Shown: positions 1-11,850 of the stretch, one piece after another
Layout: every line of letters begins with the position of its first letter
How positions within the stretch are numbered: the first letter of the stretch is position 1
Origin: Onthophagus taurus
Taxonomy: Eukaryota > Arthropoda > Insecta > Coleoptera > Scarabaeidae
Assembly (NCBI RefSeq): GCF_036711975.1
Contig: NC_091966.1
Coordinates: 20,653,501 to 20,717,500 of the forward strand
DNA: 64,000 bases
Direction of reading: 5' to 3'
The notes under the pieces: generated by a model
What the model was told of the DNA's origin: nothing
The model's database searches: none
What the model saw: only the letters and a program-made list of their open reading frames with translations
Translations under genes and position numbers: made by a program

Positions 1-176
1 CGCATGTTTAATTAGAAAATACTTAATTCCACAGTTCTCATTACACATTTCACATTACACAATAACAAAAGAAAGTATATTTATTAAAAATGTTATCTTA
101 ATAATTCCATATAAAACACATTACAATTAATTAAACTAATCGCCATACATTGTAGCTTTAAACATTTTACGGCAGT

Positions 177-182
177 TATAAA
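177..182 (+). promoter_or_regulatory. TATA box candidate for SDR-1
   Basis: TATAAA lies 125 bases before the ATG of SDR-1. The two best-preserved minus-strand paralogues also have a TATA element about 107-110 bases before their ATG, so the spacing fits a shared core promoter design. No transcription data can be seen here. Confidence 0.4.
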
Positions 183-306
183 TTTGAATAAATCCCTTGT
201 TACCCAGTTATCAAATCGAGAAGTATTAATATCAAAATTTTATCTAAACCGCACCTTTAATTCGATATAAAACTTATTACTTTTTCTTATCATAACAGTA
301 CTCAAA

Positions 307-1438
307 ATGGATTTAAAGGAGAAAGTAGCTATAGTAACAGGAGCGAGTTCCGGTGTAGGAGCAGCAACAGTAAAAGCTTTATTAAAGCTCGGAATGAAGG
401 TAAGAAAATAAATAAATTCGTTTTTAACCCTCCGCATACGAGGTGGGGTATCATATACCCCAGCTTTTAAAACACAAAAGAATTCAAAAACAAAAAAGAC
501 GCGCGAGATCGTGTTCTATGTAAAATTTTATAGAAATAGTATTTTATTTGCGGGATATGTCAAACCCCACCATAGTATGGCATATGAGATTAATTCACCT
601 ACTATGCAGAGGGTTAATTTATTACCGTTATTTATTTAGGTTGTTGGAATTGCAAGAAGAAAAGAAAAGATTGAGGAACTCCGTCAAAACTCCAATGATA
701 AATTGTTTGCGTTAAAAGTCGATCTTAGAAATCCGGAAGAAATTTTAAACGGTTTTAAGTGGATCGAGAAAAACGTAGGACTGATTCATGTTTTAATCAA
801 TAATGCCGGAATTGGAATACCGACACCAATCATAAATGGCAACATCGATTCTTGGAAATCGGTTTTAGACACCAATTTCGTTAGCGTGGCGATCACGTGT
901 CGTGAAACAATTCGAATTATGCAAGAAAATAACATCCAAGGTTATATAATCAATATAGGCAGCGTATGTGGACGATATGACGCTGAGGGAAGTATCAGAG
1001 GAAGTGTTTTTTATGCTTCGTCTAAACACGCCTTAATGACATTAACTGAAAATATAAGGCTTGAATTGGCTAGGAGTAACTCTAAAATACGAATTACGGT
1101 AATAAAGTAATTATTTTTATTGTATATTTGGTTAATGATTTTAAGTTAATAATAGAATTTAATGCCGGGAGTTATCAGAACTGGATGGTTACAAGCGAAC
1201 GGATTTAAAACTGATGATATCGAGAAAATTTATTCGGAATTACCCTATTTATCTGGAGAGGATATAGCTGAAACAATTTTATATTTACTATCTACTCCTT
1301 TACATGTTCATGTAAGTACGTCAAATGTAAATTATTTTAAAAAATGCTTATAATTTAAAATTTTAGGTCACAGAGTTTGTTGTTAGACCTATAGGAGAAA
1401 ATTTTGAAAATATTATGAAAACGTTAAAAAGAGCATAG
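307..1438 (+). CDS. SDR-1: short-chain dehydrogenase/reductase, DHRS11/farnesol dehydrogenase-like, four exons
   Basis: Coding exons are 307-399, 640-1098, 1156-1311 and 1367-1438, all phase 0 with GT-AG junctions, giving 259 residues, the usual length for classical SDRs. Visible motifs are the cofactor loop TGASSGVG near residues 12-19, NNAG, the IGS serine, and the catalytic Tyr and Lys in YASSK. An Arg pair follows the second strand (GIARRKEK), which in this family favours NADP(H) over NAD(H). A PG motif opens exon 3. Family knowledge: cytosolic NADP-dependent alcohol/carbonyl oxidoreductases, some oxidising farnesol in juvenile hormone synthesis; the substrate here is inferred only. Intron 1 carries a piggyBac-type MITE. 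It is the only full copy on the plus strand, and its exon 3 reads NLMPG where most relatives have TLSPG or SLCPG. AATAAA-like sites follow at about 1505-1515. Confidence 0.9.
428..613. mobile_element. piggyBac-type MITE in intron 1 of SDR-1
   Basis: A 186-bp block is flanked on both sides by TTAA. It begins CCCTCCGCATA and ends TATGCAGAGGG, and a second imperfect inverted pair lies further in (GGTGGGGTATCATATAC against ATGGCATATGAG). TTAA duplication and a CCC start are piggyBac hallmarks. It has no coding capacity. It accounts for most of the enlarged first intron of this gene; the other copies lack it. Confidence 0.75.
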
Positions 1439-1918
1439 AGATTTATAAAAAAAAATGTAAACATTTTCTATTAAGGTTATTTCCTTACTATTGAAATAAT
1501 ATAATAATAAAATAAATAGTTCAACAGTTATTTTTAATTATTAGGTGAATTCTAATGAATTGTATATTCAAAATTAAGGAAAGAATCCCGACAATTTGGA
1601 AAAGTTCTAAGCTGTTGCGTTTGTCATTATATTCATTTTATTATACACAATGAAATGAGTATTCGAGGCACAGGGTATTGAGGCACAAATAAATGTGCAC
1701 ACCCTGTGAGGAAAGGAAAACCGGCAAATAACCGAGTAAAACTACGTAGATTCAGCAATAAAATAAGCAATAAAGTTACTATTTTACAATATAAGTAATT
1801 TGTAATTTGCAATTATAAGTAGTTAGCAGGATTTGTCATGTTTTTTGTTATTATGTATTCATGATATTCATTATGTTCAGTCAACACAATAACGTCACCT
1901 TAAAAAGTTCATTAATAT
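1439..1918. other. Intergenic, no gene seen
   Basis: AT-rich spacer after SDR-1. The only structure is a short imperfect hairpin at about 1669-1710 (CACAGGGT ... ACCCTGTG enclosing GCACA ... TGTGC), possibly the relic of a tiny element with ACAGGGTG-type ends. Confidence 0.5.
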
Positions 1919-2390
1919 ACAGGCTGTTTCTAAATTAATGCGACAGATTTCAAGGAGTGATTTTTCAGCAAAAAATAAGGAGAGTCTTTCATATAAGATT
2001 TTGTTCAAAACCTCTTCCCCGCCGAGTTACAGTACTCTAAAGTTAGGGGGAAAAATTGTTTTTATTTAATAAATCCACTATGGAGGAATTTAGAAGATTG
2101 AAATTTGGCAGGTAACTGTTGTTAATAAAATGACACTTTTTGACGATTTTTATAACCCGAAAATGTTATTGCAAGAGGCTGAAAAAATCAACCCCATAAT
2201 ACTTTGCATTAGAACATTTTCATACATCTACATTTTTCTATTTAAAAACTTGATTTAAATAGTGGGATTCCTTAATTTTAGAGGGCTATAACTTGGAGCA
2301 GAAGGGGTTTTGAACAAAAAGTTATATGAAAAACACCCCATAATTTTCGCTGAAAAATCATCCCTTGAAATCAGAAATACATACTTCGCT
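1919..2390. mobile_element. MITE with about 100-bp terminal inverted repeats
   Basis: The left arm (about 1946-2040: GATTTCAAGGAGTGATTTTT, then CATATAAGATTTTGTTCAAAAC) matches the reverse complement of the right arm (about 2280-2385). The left tip reads TACAGGCTGTTTC, a common insect Tc1/mariner-like terminus. The core is non-coding. The right tip beyond the arm has decayed. Confidence 0.65.
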
Positions 2391-3009
2391 TTTATTTATT
2401 TAATTGATTCTAATTAATATTTCTTAATTTTCGTATTTGTATTTTAACCAAAGATTTCTCAACGACGAAATAATAAAGAACGAATTTGTATACGTGAAAT
2501 CGTTTATCCAAACTCGAGTAGTTGCAGAAAAACTTTGTTTATACTACCTACTCGTTTGATATGTGGAGGAACGCTCGGCGCTACCACGTCTGGAATTAAG
2601 TCTGCAATAGGACGAACAAAAATCAAAACTCACCATTTAATTAGCAAGACAATTTTTGGTTCTCTGTTATAAAAAAAGGACAGATATTTTTTAAAATATT
2701 TAGATGTAATGTTTAATGTAATTAAATATTTTATATGTTAAACAATTTCGTGTTCAATCACATAAATTCACTTAATCTTTTATTCTGAATATGCAACTTC
2801 TACTACAAGTTGGATTTCCAATTTTATTCAATTCATTCATAACGATGTTTTTCTTGTTTGCCGTTAGAGGCAGCACGAGCTAGAGCAACCCAACTCGTCC
2901 GATTGGATAACTATGTATATCTATAAACAAGGGTATAATTAAATAGTATACCAAAATTGGATATTGCGTTAAGGAGTTATGTATGATTGATACGAAAAGT
3001 CGCTTTGAG

Positions 3010-3385
3010 AAATACTTAAGAAATTTTAGATGCTTTCGAATGAATCGCAAACAAATCTTTGTGATATTCACGTTTTTATAAATAATGCTGCAGCTGGGAC
3101 GCCTACTCCCAGCATTTCCGGAAATATCAACGCTTGGAAATCTGGTTTGGACACAAAATTTGTTAGCGCTGCTGTTACTTGTCGCGTAGGTATAAGAATA
3201 ATGGACGAAAATAACACTTTGGATTATATAATTAATATTAGTAGTGTTGCTGATCGATGTGATGCCAAAGTAAGTATCGCTGGAAATGTTATTATTCCGC
3301 ATCTAAAAAAGCATTTATGATACAAACATAAAACATAAAAACTGAGTTTATAACAAATCAAAGTAGAATTCGTATTACGGTGTTA
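3010..3385 (+). pseudogene. SDR-2 pseudogene (exon 2 only)
   Basis: It aligns to exon 2 of SDR-1: FINNAAAGTPTPSISGNIN, then WKSGLDTKFVSAAVTCR, then a block ending SRIRITVLN. The reading frame shifts before the catalytic motif, so the Tyr of YxxxK is lost, and a stop falls in the EILDAFE region. Exon 1, the glycine-rich cofactor loop and exons 3-4 are not found nearby. It is closer to SDR-1 than to the minus-strand copies, which suggests a local tandem duplicate that died. Confidence 0.85.
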
Positions 3386-3639
3386 AACTTTAAGATATAT
3401 TTATAAAACCCTCAAAAATGAATTTTAATTTCTTTTATTGTTTTGGTTGTACAATTTAATTCCTGGAAGAATTTATTTGAAAATGGATACAGAATAGTTG
3501 GAGACGTTAACAATATTTTTTTAATATTCATTTACATACTTTAAACAAGTGGATATAAAAAAAAACCTAAAGTTAAATAATGTTGTAAACAATATTGTTT
3601 TAAAAATTTTGTTTTTATTACGGCATTACATTTAAGGAG
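3386..3639. other. AT-rich spacer
   Basis: No gene or repeat structure recognised between the SDR-2 remnant and the Gypsy fossil. Confidence 0.5.
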
Positions 3640-5860
3640 TTTGTAGGAGGTAAGTCTTTCATTTTCCCCTTTTCTATTGAATAAGATGTTACAAAATAAG
3701 ATGTTAAAATTTCAAAATGCAAGGTTCATCTGAAGGGGACCAACACGTTGCAAGTATAGCCAATGAATGTTTACTCCCTTTTTGGGCATCTATGCCAGAA
3801 ACTTGGTTTCTGCAAATTGAAGCTCAATTTGACCACTCGATAAATGTAGTCATCGACATCATTAATGACCTACCTGAACGGGACACATGTGTTTTTCAAG
3901 AAAAATATTATCAGCCGTCTTTCATTAAGTAAAGAAAAAATGCTTAACGAACTTCGTTCTAATACACATATGGGTGACCAGAAGCCCTCGGAATTTTGTC
4001 GAGAGCTCTTATCTAAGGTAGGAGGGTCACAGGTAGTTAGCCCCGACTTGTTAATGCGCTTTTGGCGGACTACGCTGCCAAATACGATTTCCGTAGTATT
4101 TGTACTTATCATCTGAAGTATGGTGATCGAGCCCAACATTGTCAATGTAAATGGTGCAAATTTTCCACTTCATTTTTTAATAAAAATAATCCTTCTCATC
4201 TAAATCGTATCAAAAAAACGAATAAAAGTTTCAATAGAGAACTTACCTCAAAACTTTTGAAGAATTTTTTAAAATTAACTTCATGTCCAGATTTTTCTTC
4301 GCCCGTTAATCATTCTACGAGACATAGAATAATTACTAACTCTCATTTAACTTTTTGCCGATCTCGATGATTAGATTTTAAAGAGCTGTCTACAGTTAAA
4401 AAAGGGTTATGGTTTCCTTAGGCATTTGTAGACCCTTTTCTTCATCAGTAGCTTCTCGTTTGCTTATAGTACCGAAAAAGATTGGGATGAATGGTATCCC
4501 TGCGGTGATTACCGCCAGCTTAATCTTATCACAGTTTCCGATCTTTATCCTCTACCACACATACAGGATCTCAATCTTCATTTGTCAGGATGCACGATGT
4601 CTATAATGCTGATGAAGATATTTATAAAACAGCCAGCACTACTCCTTAACTAACCTACTATAACCTACTCCTAATTCTTTCTGGCCTATATTTCTTATTT
4701 GTATATTTAGATGATGTATTAATTGCAATCAAAACTGAAGAAGAACACTTGTTTTTAAGACCGTTTTATTCCCAAAATTTCTGAAGTACTTATTCAATTA
4801 TACATATAATTTAGTAAATAAACTTTAGTCACAAAAATACAAAATTATTGCTTCTTGGACAGATGAACAAGAATCCTCTCATTGTACAATTTCAACTCAT
4901 TCTTCCCAAACCTGTTGATGGCTTACTTTCACTATCTACAGATGCTTCAGATACATCAATAGGTGCTGTCTTATCTCAGACTAACAACAACGAAATTGTC
5001 CTTTAGCATTTCTTTCAAAAAAATTAACAAAAATCCAATCGAAGTACTCAACTTTTGATAGGGAGCTTCTGAAAACGGAAACCTTTAATTAGTTCCATTT
5101 TTTCAAAATCAGAGAAATCTCCACACCAAACTCGTTACATAAATTGTATTGCAAAATATACTTCTGATATACATTACGTAAAAGGTGTGTTAATTTCTGT
5201 GCCAGTCGCACTTTCACGTATTGTAATAAATTCACTGGATTCATCATATCTCTCTCTTGAAGTTCTTAAGGAAGCTCAAGATGTTGACGTAGAATTTCCA
5301 CATATACTTCAAAAACAATCGTTACATCCTGTTAAGGTATACCATTTATTTTAAATTAGAATTCAAAATACTAATTTATATCTTTGGTGTGAAGACTCTT
5401 CTGAATCACCAAGAATCTGCATACCCAAAAATTTTCAAAAAATCATCTTTAATAAATTTCATTCTCTAGCACACTCTGGATTTCGGCCTACTACATGTAT
5501 TAAAAGTCGTTTCTTTTGGCCGCACATGACTAAAAATATTAAATTTTGGTGTAAAACTTGTATTTTATGTCAAAAAACTAAAATTCATCGTTATACAAAA
5601 TCACCGCTACAAAAGATAGAAATTGCTAAAGATAGATTCGAGCACATACACATAGATTTGATTTGACCATTGATGCCTTCATTAGGTTGCTTTTATGTTT
5701 TAACCGTTATTGAATGCTTCACCAGGTACCCACTATTGCTTCCACATTATTTACTCATTAGTTTTCTTGATTGGGATATGACACATGATCAGGGAAGACA
5801 ATTCAAATCTCGTCTCTTCTCTCATTTCAATAATCTTCTAGAATCTAACCAGATTCACAC
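3640..5860 (+). mobile_element. Old Gypsy LTR-retrotransposon fossil
   Basis: Plus-strand remnants appear in the order gag (WASMPETWFLQIEAQF), a reverse transcriptase piece, RNase H (LSTDASDTSIGAVLSQ), and integrase zinc finger and core start (CILCQKTK, then a TVIECFTRYP block). No LTR pair or target duplication was recognised. It is heavily broken, with many interruptions, and looks ancient. It ends abruptly where a LINE fragment begins at about 5861. Confidence 0.85.
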
Positions 5861-6990
5861 TTCAGACAAAATAGGCAGAATTTCATCCTCTCCAGGCGAT
5901 TTTAGGGGCTTAAAATAGAAATCGCCCACTTTACTCTGTTGGGAGTAAAGATATTCCCAGCTATGCTGTGAATCCTACCAGATGGACGGGTTATATTCAT
6001 TACTTCAGGGTCGACATCAGCATAGGGGCAGACATTTGAGGAAGGGAAGTGCGTGTTCAGTAAGGGCTCCAGCGATTCCTTAGCATCCTGAGTGTATTTT
6101 CCATCTTATTTGCATAGGTGGCCTAGATCAGTGTTATGATGTTTCGCCAAGATCTTATGCAGGCGAGCAACTGTATGCGTATTGTCTATGCCTTCACAGA
6201 AGCCACGCAAGGTTTTTCTTTTGGCTTTACGAATACCCCAGTTATATTTCGTTAGGGCTTTCCTCTAGAGGTCCCATGTATGCTCGAGTGGCATACATGC
6301 TGTTGACTTTATTATATAGTCTTCTAACCATGACTCGCTGTTGCTCAAAGTCCTTATTTCATCAAGGCACATTGAATTGTACTTTCTTGTGTTTTATTGG
6401 ACAGCTTGATTTATATGCATTATGTATGATATTGTTTAGTTGAAAGGAGGCTACTTCAAGATCCTCTCTACTTCCAATATTTGTTTTGATTTCGTAGACC
6501 TCTTCGCTGATGTGTCTACAAAAAGAGCACCAATCAGTGAGTGAGGGGATTCTGAATTCTGTCTGTTTTGTCCTGTCTGCTACAATGACAAAGTGAATAT
6601 GCTTGTGATCCGCTAAAGTGATTTCACGTGAAACATGCCAGTTTGCGATTTGCGAACTGAGTCGAGGCATGGCTAGATTTATGTCGAGCACCTCTTGTTG
6701 ACTCTTGGTTACAAAAGTCGCGTCGTTACCTCTGTTGAGGATATGTAAATTTGTACTTTGTAAGTATTCGTAAAGGTACACACCCCTTTTGTTTGTGTCT
6801 GGGCTGTTCCATGCGAGATGGTATGTGTTCGCATCGCAGCACAGGAGGAGTGGTTTTTCCGTTTTCTTGAAGTAGTCTATGAGGTGTTTTACCTCCTTTG
6901 GCGGTGGTAGTGGATCGTCCGTTTCACCAGGAAAGTATGCCAAGGCTATAATTGTCTCTTGTGTCTCTGTAATAGATTAACTTACCTACT
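5861..6990 (-). mobile_element. LINE ORF2 fragment: AP-endonuclease to start of reverse transcriptase
   Basis: On the minus strand an open stretch of 193 codons (6943-6362) carries the second half of an AP-type endonuclease: LLLCCDANTYHLAWNSPDT, FVTKSQQEVLDINLA and the ADHKHI block. It continues into the linker (FCEGIDNTHTVARLHKIL) and stops just inside the RT domain (SPGEDEI). This is typical of R1/LOA/Jockey-group LINEs. The 3' part is missing, unlike ordinary 5'-truncated LINE copies, so a later deletion or an insertion boundary at 5861 is likely. Frame changes occur after codon 193. Confidence 0.8.
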
Positions 6991-7023
6991 TTTGTTGTCA
7001 AGCGCCCTTCACACGATCAATAT

Positions 7024-7900
7024 ACAGTGTGTCCGTAAAGTAACGGATATAGGCGATAAAATCATTATAAACGGTTTATGGAAAAATACCTGAAACGGGT
7101 CTAAAGATTTAATTTCTTTGCAATTGTTTGGTGTAGATTTCAAATTTCTTCCGCCATTTTTAAGCGAGTTATAACGTCATCGGTATTTTTTTTTAAATGG
7201 CAAACCCCCATTTTTATTACAGAATATGAAAGAAGATTTTTTCTAAATCTAATACAGTTAATATTAATATTGCTTACATAAGAAAATTTTCGAGAAAAAT
7301 TACTTTAAAGTTTAACTACTTCAGATTTGTTGACATGATGAAAATAGCAGTAACCAATTATTTTAAACAATTTCCTAAGTGTTACAAACTGATTTAGTAA
7401 GTAGTTGACCTCTTTAATACAACTTATCCTGATCGCCAATTCATTAGCCAAAGTATGGTGAGCCTAGCTGTGACTAAATTTAAACAGCATGACCATCTCT
7501 CGAAGTCTGGCCTACTAAATGTTGCAAGGGAAGTTTAACTAATCGTGGTTTTGGCTGGGGAAGAAAACCGTCATGTTACTGTAAGGAGTATTGGGTCTAA
7601 TTTCGACATTTGTAAATCAACGGTTCATAAAATTTTAAATCCCGCAAAATATGATTCCCATAAAGTAAACCTAATTCACGAGCAATGAATCGTAGTTTTT
7701 GCAACAACAATTTTGCAACGATGACGAAAACTTTATCAAAAACATAATTTTTTCAACGAAGGGAAATTTACATTGAGTGGGAGAAAAACCCACATTGCTT
7801 TCACTCTTTTATTTATGGGGTAGACTGAACGACCTGACTTTTCCAGAGAGTCCAAGATAAACCAATAACCAGGGAGAATATGACAAAACACTAAACGCCA
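7024..7900 (+). mobile_element. Degraded Tc1/mariner-like transposon with transposase fragment
   Basis: The left tip is TATACAGTGTGTCCGTAAAG. From about 7400 the plus strand encodes a broken helix-turn-helix transposase N-terminus (PDRQFISQSMVSL, FDICKSTVHKILNPAKYDSH, then NFFNEGKFTLSG). This resembles the insect DUF4817/Tc3-like transposases. Several stops and frameshifts are present and the right end was not found. A related N-terminal piece sits in an intron at about 46 kb. Confidence 0.65.
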
Positions 7901-9099
7901 TTAAAGGGGCTGAGACTTAAACAGCGCTTTTCTCGTCGAAACTAGATTAAATAAATGCATCGAGGTTTATGGAAGGCATTTTGAACATTTGTGAGCTATT
8001 TTTGCCAAAAATTTAAGTAATTCTAAGTATTTTGGTTTATTTTGTTTTATTATCATTGTTGATGTTTCATTGATCCGTTGGTTTAAATACGCATCAAAAG
8101 TAGTTTTGAACCAGTTCTCTTATTTGTTTGCTAAGGTAACTTTATCCGATTAAGATATATGAATTTTTAACATTTTCTTCTATAATTCGAGAATAGATGG
8201 AGATATCGAGATGCGATTTTCACTAATATTTAGCAAATTCTATGGTGACTAAGGGTCTGTGAAGTAAATAGTACTGAAAATATCTTTTAAAAGAGCATAA
8301 AATGATCTTTCAAACAAGACCTAAAATATTCAAATCGGTTGAATGGTCCAGGAGATATTTGAATGTAAACATCTGAAAACGCATTAGCCTCCCCCTCCCT
8401 TATTATAACAGATATGAGAAATATCGCGAAACAAAACCGATGCGGTATTATCCAAGCTACTAAATGATGTTGTCAAAGTTATAGCTCATCGTCTAACGTT
8501 CTGAGATAGCGGGAATTTTATGTATCTCTATGCCAGTTACGCCCTCTAGCGGTCGAATTACGAACTTCAAAATAATTTCCAGCTATTTCTCTTGCCCACT
8601 TTGCTTATAAGGATTTTTTCCCAAACTTCTAGTCGGGCTTGTCAGGTTACACACATAGAATGTCGTGAGCCATGTTATAAAAAATCGTGAGATGTTGAAA
8701 TTTGTTTAAAAATCACTCAATTTTAATAATATGTGTTACATATAGGCATAGGAGTCAAGTAAAATAGTTTAGACAACGTTTGTATATAAAAGTGATATAA
8801 TTAAAAGGAAATAAAATATTACAGTTTAAGTACTTTCTTAGCGCCATCTAGCGGCGAATATATGTAACTAATAGAGAAATTTACAGTAACCTACAATTCG
8901 AGTTGAAAATGCTATGATTTACTTTGATTTTATTAACACTAATTATTATATTATTTTTGTCGAGATACAGCCGCTCCTTACCCTTAACGGGACACCTCTA
9001 TGTTAAAATCTGGAGATAATGATTAATTGATTAAGCCGTTGTCGAAAAGTGTTTCTTTACTAAAAGAATTACAATTACAAATAATCAGTACAGCAAATT
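7901..9099. other. Gene-free spacer
   Basis: No gene seen. Two copies of a CTAGCGG motif occur (CCCTCTAGCGG near 8545 and GCGCCATCTAGCGG near 8844), a motif common in insect short repeats. The rest is AT-rich unique-looking sequence. Confidence 0.45.
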
Positions 9100-9310
9100 A
9101 TATTGATTGCAAGCAAACACGTCAATTGAGGATTTGTCAATTAAATGATTTTCATATTCTTCCGACTGGGGGACCTATTTATGGAAAAATCTAAAACTTG
9201 ATATAACAAAATTCGTAAAAAAGTGCGAAGAATACTAACGTTATAAACATTCGATACCTCATAAAGAACCGGTGACAATACAACCGCTAGGCGAAGTTTT
9301 TTGATCGCAA
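9100..9310 (+). mobile_element. Small Gypsy integrase fossil
   Basis: A short broken remnant reads LKLDITKFVKKCEEY followed by RYKHSIPHKEPVTIQPLGE, resembling the integrase zinc-binding region of 17.6/297-type Gypsy elements. Nothing else of the element is recognised. Old. Confidence 0.5.
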
Positions 9311-10204
9311 AAGCTGTTGGCTATACGATAGGATTAGTGGGTGCGGCGATCAGACCAAAAAAGTAACTAAATTATTACTTGCAATATTTCGAAACTTTAT
9401 TGTTTCTTCTACAGGCAATTAATCATAGTTAAGTGAAATCGGGACAATTGAAATACATCAAAACAATTCTTGACTACTCATTACGGTAAAAAAGTCAAAA
9501 CTAATTAAAACATTACAAGATGCATGAAGAAAGAAACTCACACGTTTTGCGAATAATTTGCAAAAATGTTTAAAGTGACGAAATTTATGGTTTTATTTTT
9601 TAACGATTCTTATATCACATGATGTGGGAATCATAGTAAAGTAAATTCATATCAAAAAATTTGCGATTTATTCATTATTTACGGCAAAAATTAAGAAATA
9701 TGAAATGACAGTTAAATTTATGGTACCGTGCCAGCTCACTGGTGTGTATGATTTTTTTCTGTTAACCTGGTAAGCCTCACCCGGTTTTGGTTTATTAGCA
9801 TACTATAATCTGTTTATAAACAATATTTTTTTCGAAAACTGCTTTTAAAAGTTGACTTTTGCATAGTAGTTAGCAACCATCAAAGCGATATTTTTTTGTC
9901 AGCAGGACGTAATAGTATAATTAAAAAACTAGTTTCGTAAGACACGCTTGAAATGTATGAATTGAAGTTTAATGAATGAGTGCTTTAAGTCTTATGAAAC
10001 GTGTTTTATATGCTATTTTTTGTAATTCCCGTTTTCATCCTGTTTTTTTAATAAAAATAAAATAAATTTTGACAATGTAGGGAAATAGGTATGTAGCAGT
10101 TGCTAACACCGTAACACTTGAAAATAGAAAGTTGAATAGAAATGTGGAGAGAACTGAGGGATAGGGACAAGGATATACAGAGGCAGGACAGAAGGCCGAG
10201 AGGA
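9311..10204. other. Gene-free AT-rich spacer
   Basis: No coding or repeat structure recognised. Short runs of A and T only. Confidence 0.45.
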
Positions 10205-10907
10205 GGCAGGTTTATAGACAAAATATCAGTTTTTACGAAACCTGGACTCAACGTCTATAACGTTTCAAAAATAGAAACTTAAAGTTCACGAAAATACACA
10301 CGAATTTACCGTTATTCCAATTTTGGTATTGGCTAATTCAACTCGTACATTCCCGGTGATAGCTCTTAATGCGATTTTAGAAAATCTATACATCACATGT
10401 TATATCATAATCATGTTAATGTTTACGATCTAGTCGTCAATTTTACTCTCCGTCATAATTTTTACAGCTTTTTTACAAGCTATTGCATAAGTCATAAAAT
10501 TAGTATCCTTGTTTCGTTGCCAAGATTCTAATTCTCCCGTTAAAACCGACACGCATAAGTATACCGGCGTTATTAATTAAAACGTTTACAGGACCAACAT
10601 TTATAGTAACCGACGTAAAACAGTCGAGTATTTCTTGAGATTTTGTTACAACCACGCTTACGGCAAATAATTTTCCATCATGATTTTCAACTAATTTTTC
10701 GATTTTTTCTTTTCGTCTTGCGAAACCGACTACCTAAATAAGTATCGTTAATAAAATTAAAATGAACATTATGTAAAAAGTTATGTAAAAACTATAAATT
10801 TAAATTAATCTAACCTTCATGCCAACTTTTATGAAAGCGTTGACCGTAGCAGCACCAATGCCAGCACTAGCACCTGTTACAATCACCATTCTATTCTTTA
10901 GGTCCAT
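10205..10907 (-). pseudogene. SDR-3 pseudogene (exons 1, 2 and start of 3)
   Basis: Exon 1 (10815-10907) is perfect and encodes MDLKNRMVIVTGASAGIGA and on to the IKVGMK donor. Exon 2 (10320-10733) is 39 nt shorter than in intact copies. The deletion removes the NSxxGYYD segment with the catalytic serine, and an in-frame stop lies beside it; YRFSK is still recognisable. Exon 3 begins correctly after an AG (TLSPGFVKTDIL) but loses similarity within 50 bases. Exon 4 is absent. It most resembles the 32 kb and 45 kb genes. The intact start and first exon suggest a fairly recent loss. Confidence 0.88.
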
Positions 10908-11190
10908 TTTAAAGTTTCGAAAATAATTTGTTGCGTATTGAAGTATAGTTCTAAGGTTTTGCTGATTTGTTGTTGAACAACTGCTTTATACTATAGTACA
11001 CGAAGACATTTATGTATTGTGGGAAAAGATCCCACAAGAAAGTCGATGATTATTCTAAATCAGCGTTTCTCAAACTTGTTTCTCAACCTTGTAATGTTTG
11101 GATACCATACACAAGTTCTGGAATATTTTTACATATCACCGATAATAAAAAAGTTAACCTAAAAATTTTTTAAAATAAATAATAAGGTAC
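10908..11190. other. Upstream flank of SDR-3
   Basis: Contains a stretch (about 10990-11035) similar to the upstream flank of the 18.4 kb SDR remnant (both have a TTGTGGGAAAAGAT- or TATGGGAAAAGAT-type block), so both share duplicated promoter-side sequence. No gene. Confidence 0.5.
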
Positions 11191-11196
11191 TGTGTT

Positions 11197-11400
11197 TCAT
11201 CTAATCGTACGGCAATGATTTACTTGTTCGACTACAATTGTTTTAACAGATTTCGCCATTTGATTAATACGTATACTCACGGTATCGATTGATAAAGGGA
11301 CATTATTTAATTGAGCTGCAATTTTTGCAGAAAAATTTTCCTTTTTGGCGATTCTTAAGCTAATTTGATAACTGGCTTCTAAAGGCCCTACCGTTAACAA
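11197..11400 (-). mobile_element. hAT transposase fragment (ZBED5/SCAND3-like)
   Basis: A 67-codon minus-strand stretch reads LEASYQISLRIAKKENFSAK and then VPLSIDTVSIRINQMAKSV. It matches the conserved EASY..S..IAK and PLS.+TVSRRI.+M pattern of ZBED5-like hAT transposases and their domesticated relatives. A central segment is missing and the flanks are non-coding, so this is a fossil fragment of a DNA transposon. Confidence 0.6.
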
Positions 11401-11599
11401 ATCCGTCCTTTAACTGCTTACGATTCTTTATATACAGTCTCTTTGTTTTGTATTTATTTTGTCGGAGATATGAAATTTATTTGTTTCCCTTTCGGAAAGT
11501 ATAAAAGAAATATCTTTGCCTTTATTTATCCCAATGATGAAAATATCGTAACCACTATTTGACTACTCATCTATAATTAATCTTTTACCCCATTAAAAG

Positions 11600-11850
11600 T
11601 TACTTTTAATATCTTCTCTAAGTGGTCTTATTATCAATTAAGTTATCTACAATTAACTTCAAATTACTATACAATTCTTTTTGAGCATCTCTCATTCATC
11701 TTACATGAACTCGATGTGGAAGAGGTAATAAATACACAATAGTATCTGAAATATTCTCACTTTCTAAATGTAGTAATTTCTTGTAAAGTTCATCAATTAT
11801 TTGTTGAGTAAGTCCAATTCCTAAACCCATTTCCTTTTTAACCACTCCAC
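11600..11850 (-). pseudogene. SDR-4 pseudogene fragment (exons 3-4)
   Basis: On the minus strand an exon 3 remnant reads GVVKKEMGLGIGLTQQIIDE, then SENISDTIVYLLPLPHRVH, ending at the usual CAT/GTAAG-type donor. An exon 4 remnant at about 11605-11650 corresponds to the LIIRPLGED tail but is out of frame with a stop. Exons 1-2, expected above 11850, are gone. It is closest to the 18.8 kb and 27.4 kb genes and is distinct from SDR-3, whose own exon 3 lies at 10205-10254. Confidence 0.8.

Noticed and set aside
10048-10204. Continuation of SDR-3 exon 3 as a novel C-terminus
   Set aside because: After the TDIL block the frame has only low-complexity Leu/Ser residues and no similarity to the family, so it is chance open sequence.
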